A stretch of DNA of 64,000 nucleotides from Globodera rostochiensis (GCA_018350325.1 JAEVLN010000001.1:795501-859500), one strand, 5' to 3'. Positions 45,803-56,892 are shown, counted from the first letter of the stretch. The notes: a model not told the origin generated them from the sequence alone. Made by a program: numbers and translations.

Positions 45803-47063
45803 TCATCCTCTGTCCGTGGGCTCAGGGCCTGCCTTCGCATCACCCGTCCTGAAAATAAGAAAAAGTTTTAACAATTGGAGGGCAATTTTGAGTCAATTTC
45901 ATTCACTTACTTGTCCCCGATATCACTGTCTTCTAATTCAATGGAGATGCGATTCCATTGACGGCGCCATTCCCATCCAATTGCCTCCTCCTCCCACTTG
46001 GCCCATTTGTCCTCTTCTCGCCCAATTGGACAACGCACCAGCAGCCAATTGTCTCCGTTCAGGTGTCGCAATGTCAATCGCTCCCGCATGTTGTTCAGCT
46101 CAAATGGTTCAATGACATCAAATTCGGCTGCCAAAAGACGAACAATGAAATTTGTCGGCTCCGGAGCATTGACAAAGGCCTAAAGCGAAGGGAATAATTC
46201 ATACTCTTAAACTGATGATTATATGAATGAGAAATCAATCACCTCTTTGAGTGCGCTTATTCCTTGTGGAATAAAAATAAATGTAATCATCTTCGGCAGT
46301 CCATCTCCACGGGAAGTGAGCAACCATTTGGTCACCGCTTGACGAGAAGAAGCGCCGGCGTTGTCTTCGGCCGGAAATTCGGGGAAAAGTTGACAGGAAG
46401 CGACGATCGATCGGAGCTTTGCGCAGTCGCGAAGAATGGTCGGAGAGAATTGACGCAAATGGGCCAATTGAGGTGAGGCGACAAGCAGAAAGCCGCAAAT
46501 GTTGTCGTTGACCAAAGGCCAAATCTTCTCCAAAATGATTTCCCAGCTGCGGTTTTGGTTGTCGGACGTTGTTATGTAAACATTTGTCTCGGCAGAGTCA
46601 AAAAGTCGGCGAATGCGTTCAAGGAATTCGATGACGATTTGGTCGACGTAACTGAAAGTCCAAAAACAGTTAAATTTGTAAATTTAAAAAAAGAGGAAGA
46701 CCTTATCCGAATGCCTTCGAATCCGATCACTTGTCCTGGAAGCGGGCCTTGGGGAATTGGCAACTGGTCACCGGACAGGTTGACAATTTGTGCGCCATGT
46801 CCGTCAATTGCGCGATGAATGTGCAGCCAACTCAGCGACCATTTCCTCGATTTGAAGTGCATGTCGACCAAAGCGTCAAAGCGATCATTGATCAGTGCCA
46901 TTTTCAGTCCGAGCTCAAGAGGGCTAAGGAAAGCGAAGACTTTGAGCCAAACGTCGGCACAAATGGAACTGAAATTTGTTGATTTATTGCTTTTGTTTTG
47001 ACTCTTCAAGAAACAAACTCACATTTCCTGCATTTGCTGTTGCTGCTCCGAGTTGTCCGACAT
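45803..47063 (-). CDS. F-box protein of the cyst-nematode type, 343 aa
   Basis: Five minus-strand exons, 47023-47063, 46702-46968, 46243-46651, 45911-46179 and 45803-45848, join in frame to 343 residues (start MSDNSEQQQQMQEIS, stop TGA 45803-45805). An F-box covers residues 14-55 or so (ICADVWLKVFAFLSPLELGL). The middle carries conserved blocks (SWLHIHRAIDG, FLERIRRLFDS, SWEIILEKIWPLVNDNICGF, LRQFSPTILRDC). Near the end are WLLVRCPIGREEDKWAKWE and DSDIGDK. F-box proteins select substrates for SCF ubiquitin ligases. The non-F-box part resembles a large multigene family I know from Globodera and Heterodera. There is no signal peptide. No damage is seen. Confidence 0.88.
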
Positions 47064-47678
47064 TTTTGTTCAAAATCCAAATATTTTTAGTGTTCCGATA
47101 AAGCAATGCTAAAACAAATTTTAAGCAATATTTTTTGGCTTTGTATTTTGGATTTCAGGGATGGGGTTTATTAATCCGAAATTCAAGTCGATTACACGAC
47201 AAAGAACAATTTTGTGATTTTTTGCACAGAGCTTGCCAACTAAATTGGCCATAATACTAAATTAAGTTGATATCGGGTTACAAAAATTTTTAATTCCAAT
47301 TCGAAAAATAAAAAGGTTGACAAAAAATTTTATAAAGCCTTCTGGGGAGCTGTATTTTCTTTGAAATCTTGCTTATTTTGTGCATCTAGAGGTTTTTTGA
47401 GGTGCTAAACCTAATGGTGAATTTTGTTTTGCATGCCAAGTTGGTTGAACTGCTTGAACTTTATGAGGTAGCAAAAAATATTGTGAATGCATGAACGAGA
47501 TAATGTGTCTGACATGACTCTGTCTGCCGCATCATTAGAGTTTGTTTAAATGATTTTGGCGTTATGATTCAAATTAATTACCTAATTCGTTTTTTCCCTA
47601 TTTTGTCGTATATAAAATGCTTGCATTTGACCGCACCGATCACTTAATATTCATTCGCTTTACTCTGTTCACTTGAGT
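47064..47678. promoter_or_regulatory. Upstream region with a TATA-like box
   Basis: 47064 onward is the presumed promoter of the F-box gene on the minus strand. On the plus strand TATATAAAATGC at about 47610 is a good TATA-like box, followed 30-70 bases later by TCATTCGCTTTACTCTGTTCACTTG. No gene with a convincing start was found downstream on +, so the box may be chance. Confidence 0.3.
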
Positions 47679-48010
47679 GTGAAAAAAATGTGAGGCACAC
47701 AAAACCCATTTGCTACATTTCATAAAAAAATGCCAAAAGTGTGAAAAAAATGTGAGGCACACAAAACCCATTTGCTACATTTCATAAAAATGCCAAAAGT
47801 GTGAAAAAAAAGAGACGCACACAAAACCCATTTGCTACATTTCATAAAAAAATGCCAAAAGTGTGAAAAAAATGTGAGGCACACAAAACCCATTTGCTAC
47901 ATTTCATAAAAATGCCAAAAGTGTGAAAAAAAGAGACGCACACAAAACCCGTTTTGCTACATAAATAAAAAAATGCCAAAAGTGTGAAAAAAAGAGACGC
48001 ACACGAAAGC
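47679..48010. repeat. About 60-bp tandem repeat, 5.5 copies
   Basis: The unit reads GTGTGAAAAAAATGTGAGGC, ACACAAAACCCATTTGCTAC, then ATTTCATAAAAATGCCAAAA. Two subtypes alternate (ATGTGAGGC and AGAGACGC). The alternation suggests duplication of a two-unit block. It is non-coding. Part of the unit (AAAAGTGACGCACACA) returns at 48361-48382. Confidence 0.95.
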
Positions 48011-48049
48011 CAGCGCTTACTGACTCAACGCCTAATTGTACATTTAATT

Positions 48050-48400
48050 TTACACATTTAGAAGTATCGATTGAAATGGAGCCGTTGCCGCAATTCGTCG
48101 ACGAACGAATCTCGACTTTTTGACGATTTGTTGGCCGTGCACAAAGGCCGAGTTTGGCTAAAAAAGCTCGTGCTCAAATCGCGGTGACACTGCCGGACTG
48201 AAAAGCCATCGATGGTATTTCCGGGGAGACGACGGCTTGATGAGCACAAATTGTGATTTATAATTTTTGATCGGATCCAAAAAGTCGTGCTCGAATCACG
48301 GTGACACTGCCGGACGGAAAAGCCATCGATGGCATTTTTCTGGGAGACGACGTCTTTGCAAAAAAAAAGTGACGCACACAAGAGCCAGTTGGGTGGGGGT
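48050..48400. repeat. Duplicated 75-bp segment with possible exon remnant
   Basis: The block CGTGCTC(A/G)AATC, CGGTGACACTGCCGGAC, AAAAGCCATCGATGG occurs at 48169-48240 and 48286-48357. Just before, after the acceptor-like TTACACATTTAG, the + frame reads KYRLKWSRCRNSSTNESRLF and on to VLKSR before a stop. It might be an exon remnant, but no family is recognised. Confidence 0.45.
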
Positions 48401-48658
48401 CGAAAAATTTTGACTCAATTTGGAATATGTTTTTCCCCCCAAAACCTAACCTAAGCCCCCGACAACCGTTCAAAAACCGGATATGTACTTTTTATCGAAA
48501 TTAACCGAATCCGATTCCCTAAAAAAGGAATATAGACAATGAATGGAGTGGACACAATCAATTAAGACAATGAATGAGGGACAGGCACAATTATTTCTGA
48601 ATTTATCATCGAGTCCTCCCCTCCTCCTCAATTGTGCCGGTGTCGTCGTCTCGGTTTG

Positions 48659-50046
48659 CTATGTTCTGCCGCCAAGAGAACAGTCAAAAAACGTGGTGTC
48701 CTTCGGATTTGCCAAATTAACTGTAGAAATGAAAGAAATATAGGCACTGACTGTAGAGGAATTGTAGTCATCCAATCAACTTACTTGCAGGGAGTGCCCC
48801 TTCTGGTGCCGCCGGTGGAGGATTTTTGACGAAAATGTTGGCGTCCAAGTGGCCAAGCGTCTTGTAATCCCAGTCATCTACTGAAAACGGGGTCCAATTG
48901 TTGTACATAATTAACAACATAATTAAGTAATTAAGCCTCCTCCCACCTGAAGCGAATTTTGTTATCTTCTTGGCCGGAACATTTTGATCTTTTTTGTTGT
49001 CTTCCTTCTTGGCGGGAACGACTCGACCCTTTTTGCCTTTGGCCGGAACATTTTGATCCTTTTTGTCGTGTTTCAAATTGTCGGCTTCTGCAAAAGTAAA
49101 CGATGTTAATCATTGCCATAAAGGCCAACAAGCCGCCCCCGTTTTTACTTGAAGTGCCTTTTGACGTCCCCCGTGACTTCTTTTCGGCAATTTCTGTGAG
49201 AAAAATTTTTTTTTTATATATTTAAAGCCCTCAACACCGGTCTTTAAAGTTTAAAACTGCACCTGAAGTGCCTTTTGTACTTTGTGACTTCTTTTCGACG
49301 ACTGCTGAAAAACAAAAGCAATATTAATTTAATTAATACGTCCAAATTGATTAAAAATACTGCTCCACACCTGAAGTGCCTTTTGACTTCCCCGACTTTT
49401 TGTCGACTGCTAAAAAAAATCCAAAACTTTAATTAAAAGGCTAAATGCATTAATATTTCCTCCACCTGAAGTGCCTTTTGACGTCCCCGACTTTTTGTCG
49501 ACGACTGCTGAAAAAGTAAAATTGTTAAACGCCACAACACCCGTCCATTAAAACTTCACCTGAAGCTCCTTTTGTTTTTGTTGTCTTCCCGCGTTGCTTC
49601 TTTTCGACAAAAATTTTCGAATCCAATTGGCCAAGTGTTGAATAGTTTGAGTCGTTTGCTAAAATTAATCGACATAATTAACAACAAACACCCCGCGCTT
49701 TTCAAGCAGTACACTCCACCTGAAGCGAATGCTGGCTCGTCTTGGGCAGAATCGTTCTTATCCAATTTGCCAAGCGACGTGAGGCCGGATGCTGAAAATA
49801 GACCCAATAATTATATTTGTTGTTTGAATTGTTTTAAATCTTTCCTCCCACCTGTAGCAAATGTTACGGCGGGTCCTTTCGTTTTCTTAAAAAAACAACA
49901 AATTAGCTTAATATTAATAACATTAAAAATTTTTGTTTGCTTACCTTCTTACGCTTACAACAAGCACAGCATTGGGTGACAATAATGAACACGGCAGCGA
50001 CGATAAAAGTCAGAAGATGGAGTGGGATTAGAGTTAAAGCAATCAT
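48659..50046 (-). CDS. Micro-exon gene 1: Lys-rich membrane-anchored or secreted protein, 257 aa
   Basis: Eleven minus-strand exons join to 257 residues: 49945-50046, 49852-49885, 49720-49791, 49560-49658, 49466-49507, 49371-49409, 49263-49304, 49149-49193, 48947-49087, 48785-48880 and 48659-48720. Exon 1 is a hydrophobic leader (MIALTLIPLHLLTFIVAAVF) followed by CCACCKRKK, so a signal peptide or a palmitoylatable anchor. Exons 5-8 are near-copies encoding AVVDKKSGTSKGTS. Exons 3, 4 and 10 share a TLGxLDxxIFV motif. Exon 9 is Lys-rich (DQNVPAKKEDNKKDQNVPAK). Exons 3-10 are multiples of three and bounded in phase 1 on both sides, so any can be skipped. This design recalls the micro-exon genes of schistosomes. 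No known domain is seen, and the function is unknown. A second copy lies at 57390-58673. Confidence 0.8.
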
Positions 50047-50828
50047 CGGGCTTGGAATGGTGTTGATCGATTGTATAGACAAAATAAATGAAGAAAAATG
50101 AACAAAAAAAATATCGCTTAAATACCCATTAGAAAAGACTCCAAGACATTTCACACATTAATGCAAAACGCTGCTGTTCATTTCGCCTACGTACCTAAAA
50201 ATGAAGCCGTTATGCTTTTGCTCATTACAAAATGCTTAAATCGTTTGTAAAAGAAAATGACAAAGAATTGACGTTTAAAATTTTGATTGCAAATCTCTTA
50301 ACAAAAACAAGAAAATTGTAAAAAATTCTCGGCGCAATCTTTCCCCCCCCCCCCCCTCTTCAAATAAAAGCCATTATGCCAGGGTTCGTATTCGTACTTG
50401 AATGGCAAGTACAGTGCTTGAAAATGAACCCTCGTACTTTCCAGCACACTTCTGCCCACTGAACGCAACACCAACACTCAGAAAACATCTGAATTTAAAA
50501 TTTGTCGCGTTTGGCCTAGCGAAAGTGCCTGAAGGAATGCCATGCAGGCGCTTTGAGCCTCGGCGGATGCGGCTCCGTGAAGGAGTACGGTAAAGGGAGA
50601 GGAGAAGCCGGCGTGGCGAATACGGTGGAATGCGCACCGGCTCGAATTCAGGGGGCCTGGAAAATGTCAAAAAATAATAAAATGTTTTTGAAAAATTGTC
50701 AAAAATCCCTAAAAAAATGGCAAACCGCTGCCTTACAATTGGGTCGTCCCCGATATGGTAAACTCCGGCCTCCCCGACCCCGAAAATATGGACGTCCCCG
50801 ATCCCGTTCCCCATTTTTTTGTTTGTTT
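50047..50828. other. Spacer upstream of micro-exon gene 1
   Basis: 50047-50160 matches the region before the second micro-exon gene (inverted), so the core promoter is probably here. A C run occurs at 50343-50356. From 50378 on are repeat-like phrases (CAGGGTTCGTATTCGTACTT, GTCCCCGATATGGTAAACTC). No gene is supported. Confidence 0.5.
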
Positions 50829-50952
50829 CAAAATCCTGCTTTCTGTGGCATTGCTGCAGGCATTCGTCCAGCGAATAAATGGCCGATCCACGGCGCTGAA
50901 CAAAGCCGTCCGATCGGATCAAACGCATACGGCACAAAATTCGCTTTGGCAT
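50829..50952 (-). pseudogene. PAN/apple-type exon fragment
   Basis: On the minus strand one frame reads RSDGFVQRRGSAIYSLDECL, then QQCHRKQDFET. The SLDECLxxCxxxxDF pattern is characteristic of PAN/apple domains, which bind protein or carbohydrate on secreted proteins. No clear donor or acceptor and no neighbouring exons were found, so it is probably an isolated fragment. Confidence 0.4.
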
Positions 50953-51439
50953 TTTTCAACAAAAAATTCCGTTTTGGCTTGATAATCTCCGTCAAAAAGA
51001 CAATTTTTAGTAAATTTTTTGAATTCAAAATTTGCCGTAGCTTTATCATCAAGCAGTTATATTTTTAATCATTCCATTATCAGCCACAAATGATCAGAGC
51101 TTAAAGAAACAAAAATTCCCATCGCCAAACAAAAATGCTTCACTTCGACGGCCCACTGAGTATTAGGGATGCTCAAGATCCTTGAGAGTAGTCCGGACTC
51201 AGGAGTTCGAGACTTTGAGCACGAGACTAAAAACCGATATTTTCTCGAGTCGACATGATTATTGAATGAACATTTATTATCAAATGCTTGGGTACAATTT
51301 AAATCAGCAGTCAAATTTTGTGTTCTACCGAGAAAATTTAGGCCAAAAATATCCCCAAGATCGATTGATATATTTACATATATATAATTTAGCTGTTTTT
51401 TTGCCTCCGGTCAACTACCCCCCCCCCCCTCCTCCCCCC
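50953..51439. other. Spacer before the CT minisatellite
   Basis: No gene is seen. GATCCTTGAGAGTAGTCCGG and GAGTTCGAGACTTTGAGC at 51177-51222 resemble a worn copy of the fold-back element seen at 44111. The long frame starting at 51266 is open only because the following repeat lacks stops. Confidence 0.5.
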
Positions 51440-52725
51440 GATCTCCCCTCCTCTCGCCTACTCTCCCTCCTCCCCCCGATCTCCCCTCCTCTCGCCTACT
51501 CTCCCTCCTCCCCCCGATCTCCCCTCCTCTCGCCTACTCTCCCTCCTCCCCCCGATCTCCCCTCCTCTCGCCTACTCTCCCTCCTCCCCCCGATCTCCCC
51601 TCCTCTCGCCTACTCTCCCTCCTCCCCCCGATCTCCCCTCCTCTCGCCTACTCTCCCTCCTCCCCCCGATCTCCCCTCCTCTCGCCTACTCTCCCTCCTC
51701 CCCCCGATCTCTCCTCCTCTCGCCTACTCTCCCTCCTCCCCCCGATCTCCCCTCCTCTCGCCTACTCTCCCTCCTCCCCCCGATCTCCCCTCCTCTCGCC
51801 TACTCTCCCTCCTCCCCCCGATCTCTCCTCCTCTCGCCTACTCTCCCTCCTCCCCCCGATCTCCCCTCCTCTCGCCTACTCTCCCTCCTCCCCCCGATCT
51901 CTCCTCCTCTCGCCTACTCTCCCTCCCCCCCCCGATCTCCCCTCCTCTCGCCTACTCTCCCTCCTCCCCCCGATCTCTCCTCCTCTCGCCTACTCTCCCT
52001 CCTCCCCCCGATCTCTCCTCCTCTCGCCTACTCTCCCTCCTCCCCCCGATCTCCCCTCCTCTCGCCTACTCTCCCTCCTCCCCCCGATCTCTCCTCCTCT
52101 CGCCTACTCTCCCTCCTCCCCCCGATCTCCCCTCCTCTCGCCTACTCTCCCTCCTCCCCCCGATCTCTCCTCCTCTCGCCTACTCTCCCTCCTCCCCCCG
52201 ATCTCTCCTCCTCTCGCCTACTCTCCCTCCTCCCCCCGATCTCTCCTCCTCTCGCCTACTCTCCCTCCTCCCCCCGATCTCCCCTCCTCTCGCCTACTCT
52301 CCCTCCTCCCCCCGATCTCCCCTCCTCTCGCCTACTCTCCCTCCTCCCCCCGATCTCTCCTCCTCTCGCCTACTCTCCCTCCTCCCCCCGATCTCCCCTC
52401 CTCTCGCCTACTCTCCCTCCTCCCCCCGATCTCCCCTCCTCTCGCCTACTCTCCCTCCTCCCCCCGATCTCTCCTCCTCTCGCCTACTCTCCCTCCTCCC
52501 CCCGATCTCCCCTCCTCTCGCCTACTCTCCCTCCTCCCCCCGATCTCTCCTCCTCTCGCCTACTCTCCCTCCTCCCCCCGATCTCCCCTCCTCTCGCCTA
52601 CTCTCCCTCCTCCCCCCGATCTCTCCTCCTCTCGCCTACTCTCCCTCCTCCCCCCGATCTCTCCTCCTCTCGCCTACTCTCCCTCCCCCCCCCCCCCCCG
52701 ATCTCCCCTCCTCTCGCCTCTCTTC
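51440..52725. repeat. 38-bp polypyrimidine minisatellite, about 34 copies
   Basis: The unit is GATCTCCCCTCCTCTCGCCT followed by ACTCTCCCTCCTCCCCCC, 38 bases, with a C/T variant (CCCC or CTCC after GATCT). One strand is almost pure pyrimidine, with only the GAT, G and A interruptions. Three units equal 114 bases, so a 534-codon frame of Pro/Ser/Leu repeats stays open. The rotation of the unit through all three frames argues against coding. Mirror-like CT tracts can form triplex DNA. Confidence 0.95.
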
Positions 52726-53337
52726 TCCCCTTTTGGCGAGTCAGTCTTTCTCATTTTCCTTCCATCCAACAGCCCCCTTGACGAGTCAGTCCTTCTCATT
52801 CCCCTCCCATTTCCTTCCATCCATCCAACAGCCCCATTCATTGATTGTCATTTTGCCTACGACGACGTGAATTAGAGGAGATGATAAGCAATCGTTGGCG
52901 TTGGATGCTGGGGGCCGCCCTGAACAACCCGGAGAGCCCATTTTTGCATTGCGTAAGTGCTTTCCTCCCTCCCGCCCTCCTCCAAAAATAAATGGCAGCA
53001 AAAGTGTGTGCATGTTTGCCCTCCGGGGATGGGGAATTTGATCAAATTTCATCAGAATGCCAACCCCAACAAGTTCAGCCCCCCCAACAACTCCATGATT
53101 TTGGGGGTTGTTCTTCCACGTACTCCTCCAATATCAGAGGAATCCCCTGCAAATTCCTGTTGCACAACTCACTTCTCTGTTACAGGATGTTTGTTGTCCC
53201 CCATTTACCTAATGATGATGTCTTCCTGGACCTACCACTCTTTATTGTTTGAATTAGGGTTGTTCATGGCATACTGCTCAGAAAAATTGCAAAAGTTTTT
53301 ATATAATAACCAACCCTAAATCTCCCAAATTTCAGTT
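52726..53337. other. Spacer with a 55-bp duplication; possible PIG-A leader exon
   Basis: GAGTCAGTC(T/C)TTCTCATTCC, TTCCATCCA, ACAGCCCC is repeated at 52738-52773 and 52783-52835. At 52880-52951 a stretch ends in a good donor (TTGC/GTAAGTG) and could be the exon before the PIG-A exon at 53338, but the frames do not settle it. Nothing else could be supported. Confidence 0.4.
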
Positions 53338-54588
53338 ATGGTTTCGGACTTTTTTGCTCGCAACACGCGCGGGGTGGAGACACACATTTACCAGCTGTCC
53401 GTCCAAGTGCCTCCTTCGCGACGGGCATAGGTAAAAAACTAAAAACCGAAGCGAGACAACAGTCCGGCGATTCTTGAATTGATTTTTTCAAAAAAAAATT
53501 TGAATTGAAACTTTCTCGAACCTTGGTTATTGAATTGGGCGTAAATCCATTCAAATTTTCCGATTCAAGAACTGAACAAATCAGGGTAATTTTTGATTCT
53601 GATCCCGTCAGATCGGTTTTTAATTTAGTTAATTAAATATTCATAAATAAAATAATATTTTCAATTTGGTTAACAGGATGAAATTTTAGCAAAATAATTC
53701 GTTAATCCTTTGGGAGTTACCGGCCCAAGTTTAAAACAAAAAAATTGTTCATTTTTGATTGAAACTTGTTTTGAAAATGATTTTAAACCTATGTCCGGAA
53801 ATTTTTGTTGTTGTTGAGGTTATCGTCCTCTCACACACACGTACGGCCGCGGAAAGGTGTACGGTATCTTTGCAACGGTACACTGAAAGTGTACTATTTG
53901 TCGGGGTCTGGTGGTGGGCAACATCTACTATCTGCCGTCATGCTCGGCTCGTTGGTGTGGTTGCGGCGCATTTTCATTCGGGAACAAGTCCAAATTGTCC
54001 ACTGCCATTCGGTAAAAGGATCATAGATTGATCTCGGATTCTGATCAAATGATTTATCCAAATTTTTGGCCGCTCAAAACGATCCTTCAATGGACGTGTA
54101 CGATTTGATCAGACAAATAATTTCAACAAAGTCCAGCCCGTTTTTTGGGTTGATCAAAATGATCAATCAGGACACATTATCTGTGTCATCTGTACGAAAT
54201 CGAATTGGCCAATAATTTCGATTGAATTCGTTTCAAAAGCGTGATTCATAAATTGATTGATCAAAATTCCGATTTATTCCGATTAAATTTTATTTATTTG
54301 TTTTATTATTTTTATCAAAAAATATTAAAAGAAAAAAATATTATTTGGGTTAAAAATTTGAACAAATTTTGGCATATTCCTCGCACACACAGACCTTCTC
54401 CACAATGGCGCATAAAGCGCTGCTTCCCATGCCGGGACAATCCGTGCCGGCATTCGCACCGTGTTCACGGACCATTCGATGTTCGGCGGCTTTGCGGGAA
54501 AGCCAACGCGGTGCCGATGAACAAATTTATGCTTCGCTATTCGTTGGCCAATGCGGACCGGCTGATCTATGTCTCGCTTACAAGGTGA
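53338..54588 (+). pseudogene. PIGA: PIG-A (GPI GlcNAc-transferase subunit A), decayed
   Basis: Three exon-like pieces match the N-terminal half of PIG-A, the catalytic subunit that adds GlcNAc to phosphatidylinositol in GPI-anchor synthesis. Piece 1 (53338-53425): MVSDFFARNTRGVETHIYQL, then, in a different frame, SKCLLRDGH. Piece 2 (53818-54010): VIVLSH in one frame, then RKGVRYLCNGTLKVYYLSG and FIREQVQIVHCHS in another. Piece 3 (54390-54588): FSTMAHKALL, then TVFTDHSMFGGFAG, then NKFMLRYSLANADRLIYVSL, each in a different frame. At least four frame changes are needed and no C-terminal half follows. It is a pseudogene, unless a noisy assembly caused the shifts. Confidence 0.75.
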
Positions 54589-55244
54589 GGTGTACACGCG
54601 AATTGATGATCAATAAATGTTGAATTAAACTGATCACCATTTTTTGGTCAGACTGCTCGAATATGATCAGCCACAGCGTCTCTCTTTAGTCAAACTGTTT
54701 TTGAGATTTATTGATCAAACTGATCCAGGTCTTGAATAACGCTTGAGCAAACTAAACAGCCAGCGTCCCTCTTTAATTAAACTGATCACCCTCTTACTGT
54801 TTCGCGACTGACATTTAATCAAATTGATCTCTAAGATTTCAAGTATTATTTGACCAAACTGATCAACGTCTCTCATATCTCGCAATTCATTGACTAAACT
54901 GATCAGCGTCTCGCCCCAAAAACCCGCAATAACGTTTTAGCAATTTAAAAAAAATTTCGTTTGAAAACAAAATTTTGGGTTAGGTGTTCGACTAGCAAAA
55001 ACGGAATTCGGATTTGTGCTCTGTGCACGAGTTTTGTATTTTTATTAAAGGGAACGAAAATCTTTTTTTATTCAGCCAACTGAGTACCGGCTTCTGATTG
55101 TAAATTCATTGCCTTTTTTATACTAAGAGTTGCGTTCTCAAAAAACTTTCAATGATTTTTTTGTGTTTGACTCATCTCTTAGTATAAAAGCAAAAAAATT
55201 TAGATTTTCTTATTCTCTTCGACGTACGACTTCTGGTGGAGCAA
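54589..55244. repeat. Degenerate 'AAACTGATCA..CGTCTC' repeats and spacer
   Basis: From 54620 to about 54925 the words AAACTGATCA(C/G) and CGTCTC recur every 60-90 bases in a worn tandem arrangement. 54926-55244 is AT-rich with no gene seen. Confidence 0.6.
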
Positions 55245-55430
55245 ATCAACAACAGGCGTTCCGTGTGGTGCAAATCGACAACAACTGTTCCGTTGTGGTG
55301 CATCGACAACAGGCGTTCCGTGTGGTGCAAATCGACAACAACTGTTCCGTTGTGGTGCATCGACAACAGGCGTTCCGTGTGGTGCAAATCGACAACAACT
55401 GTTCCGTTGTGGTGCATCGACAACAGGCGC
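55245..55430. repeat. 57-bp tandem repeat, three copies, just upstream of the kinase
   Basis: The unit CGACAACAGGCGTTCCGTGT, then GGTGCAAATCGACAACAACT, then GTTCCGTTGTGGTGCAT is repeated three times almost exactly and then runs into the start of the kinase gene 15 bases later. All frames stay open (57 = 3 x 19), so a repeat-encoded N-terminal extension of the kinase is formally possible. Confidence 0.93.
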
Positions 55431-55445
55431 CGTTGGAGAAGTACA

Positions 55446-56892
55446 ATGACCGACTTGTGGGCGATGCCCTATTATCACGGATTGGTCAGTTGTGTTTTTT
55501 TTTCTTTTTTGATTTTCATGCAAATTTTTTTAGCTGGACAATCAGGATATCGAGGAACTTTTGACGCAGGAGGGGGATTTCGCCGTGGTCAAAAAAACAC
55601 CAGAGAATGGCGCGGAGTTGTATGCGATTGCTGTCCGTACACAAGAGGAAGTCACGTATCAACTCTTCATGGAGCGAAATGGACGCATTGGCATCGACTT
55701 CAAGAAGCATCACAATGGTTTCGAGACGATTCCGAAATTTATCGAGGGGCAGTTGCGAAGCGGAGTTTCGATATGCAGTGTGCGTTGATTTTTTTGTCCC
55801 CCAAATTATTTTAAATTCTCATTTAAGGACAGATTCGTTGTGCTGAGAAATGGTGTGCAACGACAAAAGTGGGAGCTGAGAAACGCAGATGTGGTTCGAA
55901 GCACGCAGGAGCTGGGTCGTGGCGCGTTTGGCGTTGTAGTGAAAGGAACCTTCACCGACCCGGACACGCAAAGAATTGTTCATGTGGCGATCAAGGAAAT
56001 ACTACCGGGTGCAACAAAACAGGTGGTCCGTCTGATGTGAAAAATGTTTTTTTTTTGACAATAAATCATTTTCAGCAGCGTCAGGAGCTGATCAAGGAAG
56101 CTCGCATCATGAAACACTTTGACCATCGAAACATCATCAAATATTACGGCGTCACTGCCTGTGAACAACAGCCACTGGTCATCGTGCTAGAACTCGCGAC
56201 CGAAGGATCACTTGCCACGTATCTCAAGAAGATCAAACACAGCGTGCGAACAAAACTCTTCATGTTGCTTGGTGCCGCTTCGGGATTGGAGCACATCCAT
56301 CAAAAAGGGATTATTCATGCGGATGTTTCGGCTCGAAATTGTTTGTACTCAGGCCGTTTGGTGAGTGCTTTTGGTGGGATAGGTTGCCGTGTTTTAATCC
56401 ATCTTGTATTCAGGTGAAGATTTCGGACTTTGGACTTGCTGTCAAAGGGCGTGAAAAGTATGTGAAGGAGGGCGAGCAAGTACCAATCAAATGGATGGCC
56501 CCGGAAGCAATCCGCCACCGAGCCTTTACGCAAAAAACTGATGTGTGGGCCTTCGGCGTACTCTCCTGGGAAGTGTTCAGCGATGGTGCGTCCCCTTTTC
56601 ATGGCGTACAACAAGCTTCTGTGGTTGAAAAGGTGTGACACATTTCTGATTTCCTCAAATAACCATTTTAATGCCATCCCAATTTTTCAAGATTTTGGGA
56701 GGTGAACGACTCATCTTTCCTGAGCAGGCCCCGTCTGTGTTCGCTGCCTTTGTCGGGGAAAATATTTGGCAGGACGAACACAGTGAGAACTTTGCTTTGA
56801 TCAATGTTTACCAATCATTGGATTCAGACAAGCGACTCTCGATGGGCGCGGTATTTGACTGGCTAGATCGTCACATCAACAAAATGGCTTGA
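55446..56892 (+). CDS. SH2-tyrosine kinase of the FES/FER-like nematode group, 394 aa
   Basis: Six exons join in phase 0 to 394 residues: 55446-55484, 55534-55779, 55828-56022, 56076-56360, 56414-56632 and 56692-56892. An SH2 domain covers residues 7-95 (PYYHGLLDNQDIEELL, GDFAVVKK). The kinase domain follows: glycine loop LGRGAFGVVVKG, VAIK lysine, catalytic loop HADVSARN, DFG (SDFGLAV), APE and DVWAFG. The two-domain layout matches the expanded FER/SPE-8-like group of nematodes, many of which act in sperm. Two usual arginines are missing: HAD replaces HRD, and the SH2 FLVR position reads FAVV. The catalytic Asp, Asn, Lys and DFG are intact. The start at 55446 was chosen as the first ATG after the tandem repeat. 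Frame and splice sites are clean. Confidence 0.88.

Noticed and set aside
50378..50470. hAT-like element starting CAGGGTTCGTATTCG
   Set aside because: No matching right end or target duplication was found downstream.
51266..52870. 534-codon Pro/Leu/Ser-rich frame
   Set aside because: The 38-bp unit cycles through all three frames within one open frame, which a selected protein repeat would not do. It is explained by the minisatellite.
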